Translations under genes and position numbers: made by a program
Origin: DIGJ01 sp041821315
GTDB lineage: Bacteria > Bacillota > Clostridia > Lachnospirales > Lachnospiraceae
Direction: 5' to 3'
DNA: 64,000 nt
Assembly: GCA_041821315.1 (NCBI GenBank)
Contig: JBGUEO010000025.1
Span: 1-64,000, forward strand
Notes under the pieces: model-generated
Databases searched by the model: none
Told to the model about the DNA's origin: nothing
Seen by the model: the letters and a program-made list of their open reading frames with translations, nothing else
In this document: piece after piece, positions 42,442 to 52,835 of the stretch
Layout of the letters: every line of letters starts with the position of its first letter
Numbering within the stretch: position 1 is the first letter of the stretch

Positions 42442-43440
42442 ATGAAAGATATCAAACAATTTCCTCGAAATAAAATTACCGTAGAAGAATTACAGAAATT
42501 CTATCATATCGAAGAATATCCTCAATTAGTGGAGCGGATCAATCTTCTTATTGATAATGGATTAATAGAACCGATAAAAAGCTCTAAGCTAAATGGAAAA
42601 AAACCTGGATTATATCGGGCTTATCGAGTGTTACAGGATAAGTCAGTCTTCGAGCCCTGGAGAAAAGAAATTCAATTTTTGGCGCCAGAAGTAAATAGCT
42701 CGTTTTATTTAGGTCATTTGGATCAATATGAAAATGATCGTAATTATATTCAGAAATTAAATCAATATTTCATAAAGTCAAAAGAAAAATTAGACAATGA
42801 AGTATCGATTAACGAAAGAAGTTTTGAGATTTTTGGACGAGAGAAATTTTTATTAAAAGAAGGCGGAATTCGTATCCTACATAATTTAGGGTTGGAAATT
42901 GCAGATTTAAACTGCTATAAAACTTCACAACCTCTAGCTTATTATTCCCATAGGAAAAATACAGGGCAGATTATGCTTATTATTGAAAATAAAGATACCT
43001 TTTTTAGTATGAGAAAATATCTTTTAGAGGGAAATGAAAGAATTTTTGATACTTTGATTGGAACCCTTATCTATGGTGGCGGCAAGGGAATCTATCGTAG
43101 TTTGTCGGATTTTGACGTATGTGTAGAACCCTATATGAGGTCGGTAGAGAATCATATTTTATATTTTGGGGATTTGGATTACGAAGGAATTTTAATTTAT
43201 GAGCAAGTAGAAAAGGAAATGAAAGAGAAATATTTTTTTGCTCCTTTTACAAAAGCCTATGAGAAAATGGTTGTAAAAGGAGAAAAATTAGAGTTGCCTT
43301 ATAGCAAAGAAATGCAAAATAAAAACGGTGGAAATACCTTTTTTGACTATTTTGAACCAGATTTAATAAAAAGAATGAAATGTATTTTAGAAGAAGGAAG
43401 ATATTTACCACAAGAGATTCTTCAAATGAGTGAATTTTAG
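42442..43440 (+). CDS. jetD: Wadjet nuclease subunit JetD (Toprim)
   Basis: The 332-residue protein has an N-terminal winged-helix-rich region and a C-terminal Toprim domain. The metal site is visible: Glu182 in LIIENKDTF and Asp244-x-Asp246 in FGDLDYEG. In Wadjet, JetD is the topoisomerase-VI-like nuclease that cuts circular DNA extruded by the JetABC motor. It begins the operon here (order D-A-B-C), unlike the commonly drawn A-B-C-D. An AAGGAG site precedes the ATG, and jetA starts 14 bp after its stop. Confidence 0.88.
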   Translation: MKDIKQFPRNKITVEELQKFYHIEEYPQLVERINLLIDNGLIEPIKSSKLNGKKPGLYRAYRVLQDKSVFEPWRKEIQFLAPEVNSSFYLGHLDQYENDRNYIQKLNQYFIKSKEKLDNEVSINERSFEIFGREKFLLKEGGIRILHNLGLEIADLNCYKTSQPLAYYSHRKNTGQIMLIIENKDTFFSMRKYLLEGNERIFDTLIGTLIYGGGKGIYRSLSDFDVCVEPYMRSVENHILYFGDLDYEGILIYEQVEKEMKEKYFFAPFTKAYEKMVVKGEKLELPYSKEMQNKNGGNTFFDYFEPDLIKRMKCILEEGRYLPQEILQMSEF

Positions 43441-43454
43441 CAGAGGAGACAGCA

Positions 43455-45080
43455 ATGGAGTTTGATTTTCTAAAACAATTTTCCAAACGAATGAAACATG
43501 TAGGGGCATACGCTATGCTTTTTCGAAATAGCCTACAGAAACAAACCTGGAAACAATATGGGTTTGACACGATTTATGAACAGACTAATCTTATTTTTTC
43601 GGTCTTACTTTTTATCATGGAGCAATCCCTGCGAGAGGAAATTTGTACCATAGACGAGGTGGGATATTTTATTGATGGCATTAATGTTTCCTATTATAAA
43701 AAACCCTTAAACTATGAAGAATGTAAGGAGTTGGCAGAATTTATTATTACCGTCATTGTTTGCGATGAAGGCAAAGCTATGTATTTTCAAGGCTTTAGTT
43801 ATGAAAAGAGTAGCTATGAGGAGATTCACATTAGCTTTATTACCAACAAGATTATGTATCTACCAGGAGAGGTAAAGAGAACCTCTTATTATCTCACGGA
43901 GGATGGCTATAATTTAATATTGTCTACGCTTGAGATTGAAAGTAATATGAAGCTAACCATCCATGAAATGATATTTAAGTTACATTTAGAAAAGGCTAGT
44001 TATGATAAGGCAGCAGATGATATCAAAAATATATTTAATTTATTAAGAATACAATTGCAGAAAATTCAAGAGGCAATGCGGTTAATTAGGCAAAATGCAC
44101 TAGGGTATTCTATTAGTGAATATAGTAAGGTTTTAGAACAGAACATGGCAACGATTGACGAGACAAAAGACAAGTTCTTAGAGTATAGAGAATATGTAAA
44201 ACGTCTCGTCCTAGAAATGGAGAAGCAGAGTGTGAATGTGGAAACACTCGAAGAAAAGGAACTAGAGAATCTTTCTCATCTTAAAGTAATCGAAGGATAT
44301 CTGAATCGCTCTTTAGATGAATATCAAAAGATATTATTAAATCATTTGGATTTAAAATCTTTGTATACGAAAGAATTAGAAGCGCTATCAGCTATGTCTC
44401 TCGTATCAAGGTTTCAGTTTCATCATGACTTTTATCAGAATGTATTAAAGAAACCTGAAACTTTAGAGAATTTGGATTTGTTTTTGCGACCGCTATTTTC
44501 GGATCATTGTAGTAAAATTTATCATTTGGATAAATCCTTTGCCTATCAGAAGCTAGTGAGGCAACGAGAGTTAGAGGAAGAAGAGATAGTGCTTGATTTT
44601 AACAGTGATGAATGGCAAAAGGAACAGGCACAACGGTTAAAAGAGAAGTGGAGAACCTATGAGGATGCCATTCGGGTGTTGTTGATTTATACCAAAAAAG
44701 AAGGCAGCATTACATTGTCACAGATAAAGGAGCAATTAACAGCAGAAGATAAGAATGCACTTTTTCCTACTATAGAGATTTTTCGAGAAATTATGATTGA
44801 ATTATTAAAGGAACAAAATTTCAATATTCCAAAGTTAAGAAAAGAGCAGGAGGAACATTTTACTGAGGTAAAGCAACAATTTTTAATTGGTAGCAGTTTA
44901 CTACAGGTGATAGAAGAACAATTTGAGTTTTCGAAAATAGAAGAATTTTCCGTGCATCGTTTTGAGCCTGCCACAATTGTTACCTTTGAACAAATTCTCT
45001 CGGAAAATGGAACATTAAAAAACATAAGTTGCTCGGAAACGGTTATAACGATAAGGGAAGGTACAAATTATGACATATGA
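43455..45080 (+). CDS. jetA: Wadjet kleisin-like subunit JetA
   Basis: The 541-residue protein matches the JetA family (MEFDFLKQFSKRMKHVGAYAM type N-terminus). It has a helical N-terminal domain, long amphipathic helices in the middle (~170-330) and a C-terminal winged-helix-like region (GSITLSQIKEQLTAEDKNALF). JetA bridges the heads of the JetC SMC dimer and binds JetB, like MukF. AGAGGAGAC precedes the ATG. Its last 11 bp overlap jetB, so translation is coupled. The call rests on family resemblance and on the adjacent jetB, jetC and jetD. Confidence 0.88.
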   Translation: MEFDFLKQFSKRMKHVGAYAMLFRNSLQKQTWKQYGFDTIYEQTNLIFSVLLFIMEQSLREEICTIDEVGYFIDGINVSYYKKPLNYEECKELAEFIITVIVCDEGKAMYFQGFSYEKSSYEEIHISFITNKIMYLPGEVKRTSYYLTEDGYNLILSTLEIESNMKLTIHEMIFKLHLEKASYDKAADDIKNIFNLLRIQLQKIQEAMRLIRQNALGYSISEYSKVLEQNMATIDETKDKFLEYREYVKRLVLEMEKQSVNVETLEEKELENLSHLKVIEGYLNRSLDEYQKILLNHLDLKSLYTKELEALSAMSLVSRFQFHHDFYQNVLKKPETLENLDLFLRPLFSDHCSKIYHLDKSFAYQKLVRQRELEEEEIVLDFNSDEWQKEQAQRLKEKWRTYEDAIRVLLIYTKKEGSITLSQIKEQLTAEDKNALFPTIEIFREIMIELLKEQNFNIPKLRKEQEEHFTEVKQQFLIGSSLLQVIEEQFEFSKIEEFSVHRFEPATIVTFEQILSENGTLKNISCSETVITIREGTNYDI

Positions 45081-45789
45081 AATGGAGGACATCTCCTATA
45101 GCCAGACTATATTTTATTACTTATTAAAAAACAAAGAATTAAAAGAAGAAAATGCGAGAGAACTATATCGTGCTTATGCAGAACGAGATACCGTTATGAA
45201 ATTAGTAAAGCAACAGGCTGAGTTAGCAGATTGTGATATAGAGCGGTATGGGGATACCATTTATTTAATTCCCAAGGAAGAAAATGACTATCTTGGATTT
45301 TCCAAAGCCCAATTGAAGGTGGGTTTGTGTAAATCAGGAGCTACCGATAAAGACTACTATTTGTCTCAATTCTTGATTCTTACGCTATTGGTAGAGTTTT
45401 ACAATGGGCAGGGAAGTTCTAGCAAGGTAAGGGATTTTATGCGAGTAGGAGAATTGTTAAATTGTGTATCACAGCGTCTTGAAGAAGGCGTTAAAATGTC
45501 AGAAGAAGTTCAACAAGAAAGCGGAATTGCCTATCAAAATATGTATGAGGCATATCAGGCACTGCGAAGTACGGATAACAATTCGAGAGCCAAGACAACC
45601 AAGGGCGGATTTGCATATACAATTCTTAATTTCTTGGAAAAGCAGGGACTTATCATATATATTGAAGCAGACGAGATGATAAAAACTACAAAAAAACTAG
45701 ATCACTTTATGGACTGGAATTTACTAAATAAAAACAATTTTCATAGAGTGCTTCGGGTTCTGGGGGTAGAAGAAGATGAGCAAAATTAA
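45070..45789 (+). CDS. jetB: Wadjet KITE subunit JetB (DUF4194)
   Basis: The 239-residue protein is the size of DUF4194/MukE-like proteins, which are tandem winged-helix (KITE) subunits of SMC complexes. Segments such as YLSQFLILTLLVEFYNGQG and AKTTKGGFAYTILNFLEKQGLI fit the two winged helices. It overlaps jetA by 11 bp and jetC by 14 bp, the tight packing expected for subunits made in fixed ratio. It binds the JetA kleisin and helps hold DNA. Confidence 0.88.
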   Translation: MTYEMEDISYSQTIFYYLLKNKELKEENARELYRAYAERDTVMKLVKQQAELADCDIERYGDTIYLIPKEENDYLGFSKAQLKVGLCKSGATDKDYYLSQFLILTLLVEFYNGQGSSSKVRDFMRVGELLNCVSQRLEEGVKMSEEVQQESGIAYQNMYEAYQALRSTDNNSRAKTTKGGFAYTILNFLEKQGLIIYIEADEMIKTTKKLDHFMDWNLLNKNNFHRVLRVLGVEEDEQN

Positions 45790-48700
45790 TGCATTTCGCG
45801 TAATTAATTTAAACTATAATAATAACTCGAATCGGGTGGAGGATGAAACTTTTTTATTTGATGGGGAAAGTACGCTCCTTTCACTTCAAAATGGTGGAGG
45901 AAAAACAGTATTAGTGCAAATGATGCTGGCACCCTTTGTTCACAAGCGATTTCGGAATACAACCAATCGTCCGTTTGAAAGCTTTTTTACCACAAATAAG
46001 CCTACGTTTCTCTTAGTAGAATGGGTGCTAGATGGTGGAGCAGGGTATGTTTTAATTGGAATGATGGTTAGAAAACATCAGATGAGTGCTGAGGAAGAAA
46101 ATCAGGAAGAGCTAGAAATTATTAATTTTGTTCACGAATATCAAGAATCGAATGACTATGATATTCATAAGTTTCCCATTATTGAACAGGAGGGAAAACG
46201 TAAGAAATTAAAGAATTTCACTTCCTGTAGAAAGCTATTTGATGAGTTACGAAGTGAAAAAGCTGCCAAATTCAAAGCATTTGATATGAACCAGTCAAAT
46301 CAGCAAAAACAGTATTTTCAACGATTAAAGGAATATGGAATTAACTCAGAAGAGTGGGAAACTATAATTAAGAGAATTAATTTGAAAGAATCTGGACTTT
46401 CAGAATTATTTAAGGAAGCAAAAGACGAATTTGGTTTAGTTGAGAAGTGGTTTTTGCCAGCCATTGAAACGAAATTAAATAAAGAAGAAAATCGTATTAA
46501 GCAATTTCGTACCTTACTGATAAAATTTATTCAACAGTACAAGGAAAATGAAGTGAAAATAGAGCGAAAAGCTACTATTATAGAGTTTAAACAAGATACC
46601 GTTGAACTAGAAGAAAATGCGGTAAAGTGTTTAGGATTAAATAATCAAGTCCTAAGAAAACAAGAGCAGATTGGTTTTCTAAGACATTGTATTGATGATT
46701 TGTTAAAGCAAACACAAGCACAAGAGGCCACCTCACAGGAAATTCTTACAAAACTACAACTAGAGGTAGAACAAATTGGCTTTGAACAAGTTTCTTATCT
46801 CATTTATCAGCTTATGGAGGAGTTAGATAGTTTGTTTGTAGAGCAAAATTTTGTGTCTAAACAAAAGGAAGAATTACAACAAGAACATTCGAGTGTGAGT
46901 AAAGTATGGCAGATTAATCAGTGTGCGAAGTTATATGAGGACTATAAAGAAGAGGAAGTAAGTCTTCTTAAGTTAGAAAACCAATATGAAATCATGAAGA
47001 AAAAAGAAGAAGAACTAATGCCAGAACGTGCAAATCTTGGTTACAGTTTGCATTTAGCTTATTTGGAAAAGGTTGAGAAGCTACAAAGTGAAATTTATAA
47101 TATCAATCATGAAGTAGAAAGTTTGAAGCTGGAACAAAATAGTTTGCAAGCAAAAGAAACAGAAGAGAAAATTGCGCACTTTTCTTATCAAGAAGAATAT
47201 GGTTCGAGAAAATCAAAAATTCAACAGTATCAAGAAATAGAAGGTCAGTTTAACAAGAAGTTTTCGTATAAGCTAGAAAGAAATATTCTAGGAAATTATG
47301 AAGAAGGAACCTTTGAAGTATTACAAAGAAACCAAGAACAAGAGTTAAAGCAGGCACAGCATGAGACAGTAACGGCACATTCCAATCGCCAAAAAAGGGA
47401 AGAAGAAAGAGAAGGAATTCAAAGAAATATTCAAGACTGCAATAAAGTACTTGGTCAATTGAAAGAATTGATGAAGTTTCAACAAGAGAAAGAAGAAAAA
47501 TATAACAAGGAGATGGAAGTCAGACTTCGTTATATGAAATATCTTTCAATTCCCGAAGAAAATCAATTGAATAAGGAGTTTATTTGTCTTAAATTCCGTG
47601 AAAAAGTAGTGGCATTGCAAGAGTCTATGAAACAGGTGGAAAGAGAAAAAGAAAAGCTTGAAAAAGAATTGGACAAAATGAAGCATGGGGTTATCTTGGA
47701 CATGCCAAAGAAATTTGAAGCATTACTTAACTCCCTTGACATTCATTATGTGACGGGTATGGAATACTTAAAACATAGTGGATATAACAAGGAACAAAAT
47801 AAAGAGTTGCTGAAAAAAGTTCCATTGCTTCCGTTTAGCATTATGATGTCAGAGCGAGAACTAAATAAATTAGCCAAAACAACGGTGAATTTTTATACCT
47901 CTTTTCCAATTCCAATTATTATAAAGGAACAGATAAGCCAATTTCCAAATCGTGACGATAGTTTGATTTTTAAGGAACAACAGGTAAATTTATTTGTTGC
48001 ATTTAATAAGCAATTGTTAGATGAAAAGGAACTAGAATTGCTCGTTAAGGAAAAAGAAGAGCACGTAATAGAAGTGGAAAAGCAGCTACAGACAAAAAAG
48101 GACGAGATTAGTTATTATGATTCTATGGGGCAAGAAATTGCCTATCAGGAGTTAAATCAAGAGAAATACCAAGCAGTTCAAAAGGAAAAGGAAATAAGTC
48201 AACAACAAAATGAAGAAGAAGAAAAACGACTCCTCCAACTACGCAGTGATAAAGCAAATAATGATGAATCTATCGAGAACTTACAAAAACAGTGTAAGGA
48301 CTTAGAAGAAAAAAATCAAAAACTCACTCAAATGAAAGCTGCTATTGAGAATATTAGAATTAGATACGAGAAGTATTTAGAAGATCATAAGAAGATGGAT
48401 CAACTAAAACATGATATGGATCGGTTAGCGAAGGAATCTAGGGACAGACAAAAAAGAGTAGATGACATCTATCAACTTATTAGTGACAAAAAGCTTAATA
48501 GTAGTATTTTGGACCAGGAACTAAAGACTGCATCGGATAAAAATAATAAGTATGCTTCATACAAAGAAGGAACAAAAATACAAAAAGAGCTTGTAGATAT
48601 TGAAACAAGATATGAAGCCATTACAGAAAAAATGAATCATGATGTCAAATTAATTGAAGAACAGCTCGATAAAGCCAGAAATCGTTTCACAAAGATTCAA

Positions 48701-50206
48701 GACCGTTTGATTGAGCTGTCCAATAAATATGAGGTTGAAGATAATCAATATAAAAAAGTTCCTTATAGTCAATATCGTGAAAGAGAATTAGAGCAGCAGG
48801 TAGCGGATTTGTCTGAAAAGCTGGAAGCTGCTAAGAAAAAATGGAATCGTTTGGATAAAGAAATTGCTATTAAAGAAAGTAAAATAGCAGATAAAAAAGC
48901 GGATATGAACGACAAATTTCAAAGAGAAGAACCAATACCAAAAGAACAAATTGTGGATATTTCTTTTAAAGCAAGAGCAAAATTAGTACAACTTTCAATT
49001 CAAGAAGAAGAGAAAAAACAAAAAGGACTCATTAGCCGTAGAATCGGATATGAAGCAAATATTAGTGCGCTATCAGAATTTTCGGATTTCACTTATGAAA
49101 ACGAGTTTGATTTTGTTTCGGAACTAGAAAAATATCAAAAGAGTTCCTTAGAAGAGTTACATCGAAAGGAGGTAGAAGAATTATATGGAAATATGATTCG
49201 TGACTATAGAAATCTTCAAGAATATGCTAGAAAGCAAAAGCTGGCATTGGAGAAAAATATAGAATACTTACTTAGTAGAGAAAAATATAAGGAAGATTTT
49301 TACTATCAACCACTTAGCCTAATGAAGCAGTTAGTAGACAAACCAGAGGATTTGATCAAGCAGTTATCTATTATTTTGCAGTCTTATGGTACATTGCTGG
49401 AAAAGTTGGAGATTGATATTGCGTTTATTGATAGAGAGAAGGAAAAGATTGTAGAAATGTTCTTTGATTATGTTAATGAAATTAATAAAAACTTGGATAA
49501 AATTGATCGTAATTCAACGATCACATTAAAAGACCGCTCTATTAAAATGTTAAAGATACAGGTTGCTTCCTGGGAAGAAAACAAAGAGATTTACTTGCAA
49601 AGAATGACTGCGCTTTTTAATGAATTAGTGAATGCAGGCTTACAGTGTATGACAGATAATCTCAACTTAGATGAAATGATTGGCGTTAGGGTAACCTCCA
49701 AAACCTTATATGACTTAGTGGTAGGCATAGGAACTACAAATATTAAATTATATAAAATAGAAGCACAAAGAGAATATCCTATTACGTGGGCTCAGGTTTC
49801 TAAAAATTCGGGAGGAGAGGGTTTCTTATCTGCTTTCGTGGTACTTACCAGCCTACTCTCTTATATGAGAAGAGATGAATCGGATTTATTTATCGAAAGA
49901 GAAGAGGGAAAAGTTCTTGTTATGGATAATCCTTTTGCCCAGACCAATGCTTCTCATTTATTAATTCCATTGATGGACATTGCAAAAAAATGTAATACCC
50001 AGTTGATTTGTCTTACAGGACTTGGAGGTGAGTCAATTTACAATCGCTTTGATAATATTTACGTGTTGAATCTAGTGGAATCGGGTTTACAAAGAGAAGT
50101 ACAATATTTAAAGGCAGATCATGTAAAGGGTGATACGAAAGTCTATCAGCTTTCGACATCACGGGTACAGATTGAAGAGGCAGAACAAATGGAATTATTG
50201 TTTTAA
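45776..50206 (+). CDS. jetC: Wadjet SMC-like ATPase JetC
   Basis: The 1476-residue protein is a MukB-like SMC ATPase. Walker A is NGGGKT near residues 39-44, the ABC signature NSGGEGF near 1344 and Walker B KVLVMDNPF near 1379. Between them lie long coiled coils (about 230-600 and 720-1200) split by a hinge-like region that includes MPKKFEALLNSLDIHYVTGMEYL. It powers loop extrusion on plasmid-sized circles. No frameshift or missing motif is visible, so the system looks intact. Confidence 0.93.
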   Translation: MSKINAFRVINLNYNNNSNRVEDETFLFDGESTLLSLQNGGGKTVLVQMMLAPFVHKRFRNTTNRPFESFFTTNKPTFLLVEWVLDGGAGYVLIGMMVRKHQMSAEEENQEELEIINFVHEYQESNDYDIHKFPIIEQEGKRKKLKNFTSCRKLFDELRSEKAAKFKAFDMNQSNQQKQYFQRLKEYGINSEEWETIIKRINLKESGLSELFKEAKDEFGLVEKWFLPAIETKLNKEENRIKQFRTLLIKFIQQYKENEVKIERKATIIEFKQDTVELEENAVKCLGLNNQVLRKQEQIGFLRHCIDDLLKQTQAQEATSQEILTKLQLEVEQIGFEQVSYLIYQLMEELDSLFVEQNFVSKQKEELQQEHSSVSKVWQINQCAKLYEDYKEEEVSLLKLENQYEIMKKKEEELMPERANLGYSLHLAYLEKVEKLQSEIYNINHEVESLKLEQNSLQAKETEEKIAHFSYQEEYGSRKSKIQQYQEIEGQFNKKFSYKLERNILGNYEEGTFEVLQRNQEQELKQAQHETVTAHSNRQKREEEREGIQRNIQDCNKVLGQLKELMKFQQEKEEKYNKEMEVRLRYMKYLSIPEENQLNKEFICLKFREKVVALQESMKQVEREKEKLEKELDKMKHGVILDMPKKFEALLNSLDIHYVTGMEYLKHSGYNKEQNKELLKKVPLLPFSIMMSERELNKLAKTTVNFYTSFPIPIIIKEQISQFPNRDDSLIFKEQQVNLFVAFNKQLLDEKELELLVKEKEEHVIEVEKQLQTKKDEISYYDSMGQEIAYQELNQEKYQAVQKEKEISQQQNEEEEKRLLQLRSDKANNDESIENLQKQCKDLEEKNQKLTQMKAAIENIRIRYEKYLEDHKKMDQLKHDMDRLAKESRDRQKRVDDIYQLISDKKLNSSILDQELKTASDKNNKYASYKEGTKIQKELVDIETRYEAITEKMNHDVKLIEEQLDKARNRFTKIQDRLIELSNKYEVEDNQYKKVPYSQYRERELEQQVADLSEKLEAAKKKWNRLDKEIAIKESKIADKKADMNDKFQREEPIPKEQIVDISFKARAKLVQLSIQEEEKKQKGLISRRIGYEANISALSEFSDFTYENEFDFVSELEKYQKSSLEELHRKEVEELYGNMIRDYRNLQEYARKQKLALEKNIEYLLSREKYKEDFYYQPLSLMKQLVDKPEDLIKQLSIILQSYGTLLEKLEIDIAFIDREKEKIVEMFFDYVNEINKNLDKIDRNSTITLKDRSIKMLKIQVASWEENKEIYLQRMTALFNELVNAGLQCMTDNLNLDEMIGVRVTSKTLYDLVVGIGTTNIKLYKIEAQREYPITWAQVSKNSGGEGFLSAFVVLTSLLSYMRRDESDLFIEREEGKVLVMDNPFAQTNASHLLIPLMDIAKKCNTQLICLTGLGGESIYNRFDNIYVLNLVESGLQREVQYLKADHVKGDTKVYQLSTSRVQIEEAEQMELLF

Positions 50207-50275
50207 TCATTGCGCCTGTATGAAGTGAAATAAATTAAATAAGATAATTATTCGAAAAATTCAAATAATATGAAG

Positions 50276-50320
50276 AAACGCTATAACCTAGTAAAAATGG
50301 TTTGTAGCGTTTTTTTTTGA
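50276..50320 (+). terminator. Intrinsic terminator of the Wadjet operon
   Basis: AAACGCTATAACC (50276-50288) pairs with GGTTTGTAGCGTTT with minor bulges and is followed by a run of T residues. It lies 70 bp after jetC. Confidence 0.8.
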
Positions 50321-50484
50321 TTATTTGTTGTGATTTAGCCAGATTCAATGCCTCTAAAAAGAGAAAGTAGGGTTCTATTAATTACTGTAACAGCATATTT
50401 TCTTGTTCTTCATAATACATGGTTTTGGAGTAGAAGAGTAGAGAATGTAGCTGATACTTTGTTCTACTTTAGAAAATCATTAAA

Positions 50485-51720
50485 TTAATTATTTATCGAC
50501 AGAGAAAGGTATTGTGTTGGTGCGTGCAGCATACGGTCAATGGCGAAGGCTGCTGCACCTAACAGAGTCAGCTCTGTATCCGCAGGGAGCAGTTTGATTT
50601 TAGGAATAATGGTGTAAGTGGATTGTCCCTTGGCCAAGGTATCCTGAATGCCGTTCATCAATAAATCACCACCAAGACTAATCGCACCACTGATGACAAT
50701 GATATCCGGGTTAAATACGTGAAGCAGTGAAAGAATGCCGTGTCCAAAATATTGGCCGCATTCGAAAACCATTTTCGAAGCAAATGAATCCTGTTGTTTG
50801 GCTGCCTGAAAAATGGTTTGGCAGGAAATATTAGAATAGGAATGTAGAATGCTGTCTTGGTGCTCAGGCAAAAGCTCTCTGGTAATTTGCTCTAGTGCCT
50901 GCGTACTGCAATAGGCATTGATACAGCCGCGACTGCCACAACTAGGGCAGATTCTTCCATTGTAATCGAGAGAAATATGTCCTAGCTCACAGGAACAGTT
51001 ATTAGTTCCGGTGAAGATTTGACCGTCATCCACCAAACCGATACCAACTCCATCATCTGCCAGGATATTCATGATAATAGTGTCTTTTTCATCCGATGAT
51101 TCAAACCACCAATAGCCCAACGCACCTGCATCAGCATCGTGTTCTATAAAAATAGGAAGATTGGTGTGCTCTGCTAATTTCTCTTTTAATGGATAATAAT
51201 AGCGTTTCTCAGGATCTAGATTATAAGGTGGAAGCAGGATAGTTCCAGTATCTCTAAAACAGGGGCCAGGAACAGCCATACCGATACTTGCAATCTCTGG
51301 AAATTGTGAACAGAAGCTTTGTATTCCATCTGTAGCAGCCTGAATTACATTCTCAATATTATAGGCAGAGACATTAATAAAAGGAATCGAAATTAATTTG
51401 CCGTATGCGTTTCCTAAAAAATCATAAGGCTGTATTTCCAATCTGCTCCAAGATAATTTTATAGCCAAAATTTTGTATTTATCATAATTGAAGGAAAGTC
51501 CAACGGATCGTCGACCCTTTTTTCCTTCAGAAAAACCAGTCTCGTAGATTGCACCACATTCCATGAGAGAATGAATAATTTTTGTGATGGACGCAAGAGT
51601 TAGCCCGGTGGATTCACCTAGTTCCGCTCTAGAACAGCCGGGATGTTTTGCTAAGTAGTGCATAATGTGAGAGCGATTAGAATCTAATAAGTCAGTTAAG
51701 TTTTTTCCGGTTTTCATCAT
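50485..51720 (-). CDS. ROK-family transcriptional repressor (XylR/NagC-like)
   Basis: The 411-residue protein has an N-terminal MarR-type winged HTH (PGCSRAELGESTGLTLASITKII) and a ROK sugar-binding domain with the zinc motif CPSCGSRGCINAY near residue 257. The acidic residues EHDADAGALG and ELGHISLD belong to the ROK fold. ROK repressors release DNA on binding a sugar. It is divergent from the rare-sugar operon and faces a promoter with an adjacent palindrome at 51912-51924. Its inducer is probably a sugar handled by that operon. Confidence 0.9.
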   Translation of the reverse strand: MMKTGKNLTDLLDSNRSHIMHYLAKHPGCSRAELGESTGLTLASITKIIHSLMECGAIYETGFSEGKKGRRSVGLSFNYDKYKILAIKLSWSRLEIQPYDFLGNAYGKLISIPFINVSAYNIENVIQAATDGIQSFCSQFPEIASIGMAVPGPCFRDTGTILLPPYNLDPEKRYYYPLKEKLAEHTNLPIFIEHDADAGALGYWWFESSDEKDTIIMNILADDGVGIGLVDDGQIFTGTNNCSCELGHISLDYNGRICPSCGSRGCINAYCSTQALEQITRELLPEHQDSILHSYSNISCQTIFQAAKQQDSFASKMVFECGQYFGHGILSLLHVFNPDIIVISGAISLGGDLLMNGIQDTLAKGQSTYTIIPKIKLLPADTELTLLGAAAFAIDRMLHAPTQYLSLSINN

Positions 51721-51871
51721 AAATATCTCCTAATTATAATGTAGCATAGTTAAGTTACAAACTAAGCTCATTAATTCTATTATAAGTTAATACTGGAATA
51801 ATTAGAATTGTGAATAAGTACTAAAAAAAATATGCAATAGTAGTTTAAAATGTCGAAAATGTAAAAACCAA

Positions 51872-51924
51872 TTGACAAACAGTCGAAAAGATAATATACT
51901 GAGTTTAATAATTAACAGCGTTAA
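51872..51924 (+). promoter_or_regulatory. Promoter and candidate ROK operator of the rare-sugar operon
   Basis: TTGACA (51872-51877) and TATACT (51895-51900) are spaced 17 bp, a near-consensus sigma-A promoter. The palindrome TTAAC-AGC-GTTAA (51912-51924) begins just after the expected start of transcription, a good place for a repressor to block the polymerase. Confidence 0.65.
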
Positions 51925-51958
51925 CTAATGACAAAATAATATGTTAGGAGATAATGAC

Positions 51959-52810
51959 ATGGGACTAGTAACTTCAAAAGAAATACTGGAGGATGCTCGT
52001 AAAAATGGGTATGCAGTCGGTGCTTTTAACGTTGAGAACATGGAGATGGTAATGGCTATTCTTGCAGTAGCAGAAGAAACTAATTCTCCAGTGATTATGC
52101 AGACAACGCCATCTACTGTAAAATATGCAGGGCTTGATTATTATCTGGCAAATGTGAAAGCTGCAGCTATGAGAGCTTCGGTTCCCGTAGTTATGCATCT
52201 GGACCATGGCAATTCATTAGGACTTGCTATGCAAGCATATAGAATTGGCTATACATCCATCATGATTGACGGATCTAAATTATCATTTGAAGAAAATATT
52301 GCATTAACAAAATTAGTTACAAATGCTTGCCATCCTGGAAAGGTTCCTGTAGAAGGCGAACTTGGAAAGGTAGGTGGTAAGGAAGATGATTTGGTAAACG
52401 ATGATGACAATCCATACACAGATCCAGAGCAAGCAAAAGAATTTGTAGAGCGTACACAGGTTGATTCCCTTGCAGTAGGCGTTGGTACTTCCCATGGTGT
52501 ATACAAAGGAATTCCAAAGGTCAATGTGGATTGCCTTAGTGCCATTCATGCAGTAGTAGACATTCCGCTGGTGCTTCATGGAACAAGTGGTATACCGGAT
52601 GAGCAGGTTCGTGAATGTGTAAAACGCGGTATTTGCAAAGTAAATTATGCAACAGATCTTCGGATTGCATATACGAATGGAATGAAAGCTTTCATGGCTG
52701 CAAATCCACAAGAATATGATCCAAAGAAATATTCAGCAGCAGGGATGGAAGAACTAAAGAAATATGTAATGCAGAAAATGGAAGTGATTGGAAGTGTAGA
52801 AAAAGGCTAA
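51959..52810 (+). CDS. Class II ketose-bisphosphate aldolase, copy 1
   Basis: ATG 51959 (MGLVTSKEILEDARKNG) follows TTAGGAGATAATGAC and gives 283 residues; the in-frame ATG at 51941 overlaps the ribosome binding site. Zinc-binding motifs of class II FBA/GatY/KbaY proteins are present: VMHLDHG near 81, EGELGKVGGKEDD near 131, HGVYKG near 178 and LHGTSGI near 206. These enzymes cleave fructose- or tagatose-type 1,6-bisphosphates into triose phosphates. It opens the operon and precedes a PfkB kinase, a typical kinase-aldolase pair. Confidence 0.9.
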   Translation: MGLVTSKEILEDARKNGYAVGAFNVENMEMVMAILAVAEETNSPVIMQTTPSTVKYAGLDYYLANVKAAAMRASVPVVMHLDHGNSLGLAMQAYRIGYTSIMIDGSKLSFEENIALTKLVTNACHPGKVPVEGELGKVGGKEDDLVNDDDNPYTDPEQAKEFVERTQVDSLAVGVGTSHGVYKGIPKVNVDCLSAIHAVVDIPLVLHGTSGIPDEQVRECVKRGICKVNYATDLRIAYTNGMKAFMAANPQEYDPKKYSAAGMEELKKYVMQKMEVIGSVEKG

Positions 52811-52835
52811 TAGACGAAGAGTACAGGAGAAATGT

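Noticed and set aside
52249..52711. Minus-strand ORFs inside the first aldolase
   Set aside because: Shadows of a conserved class II aldolase; no start signals.
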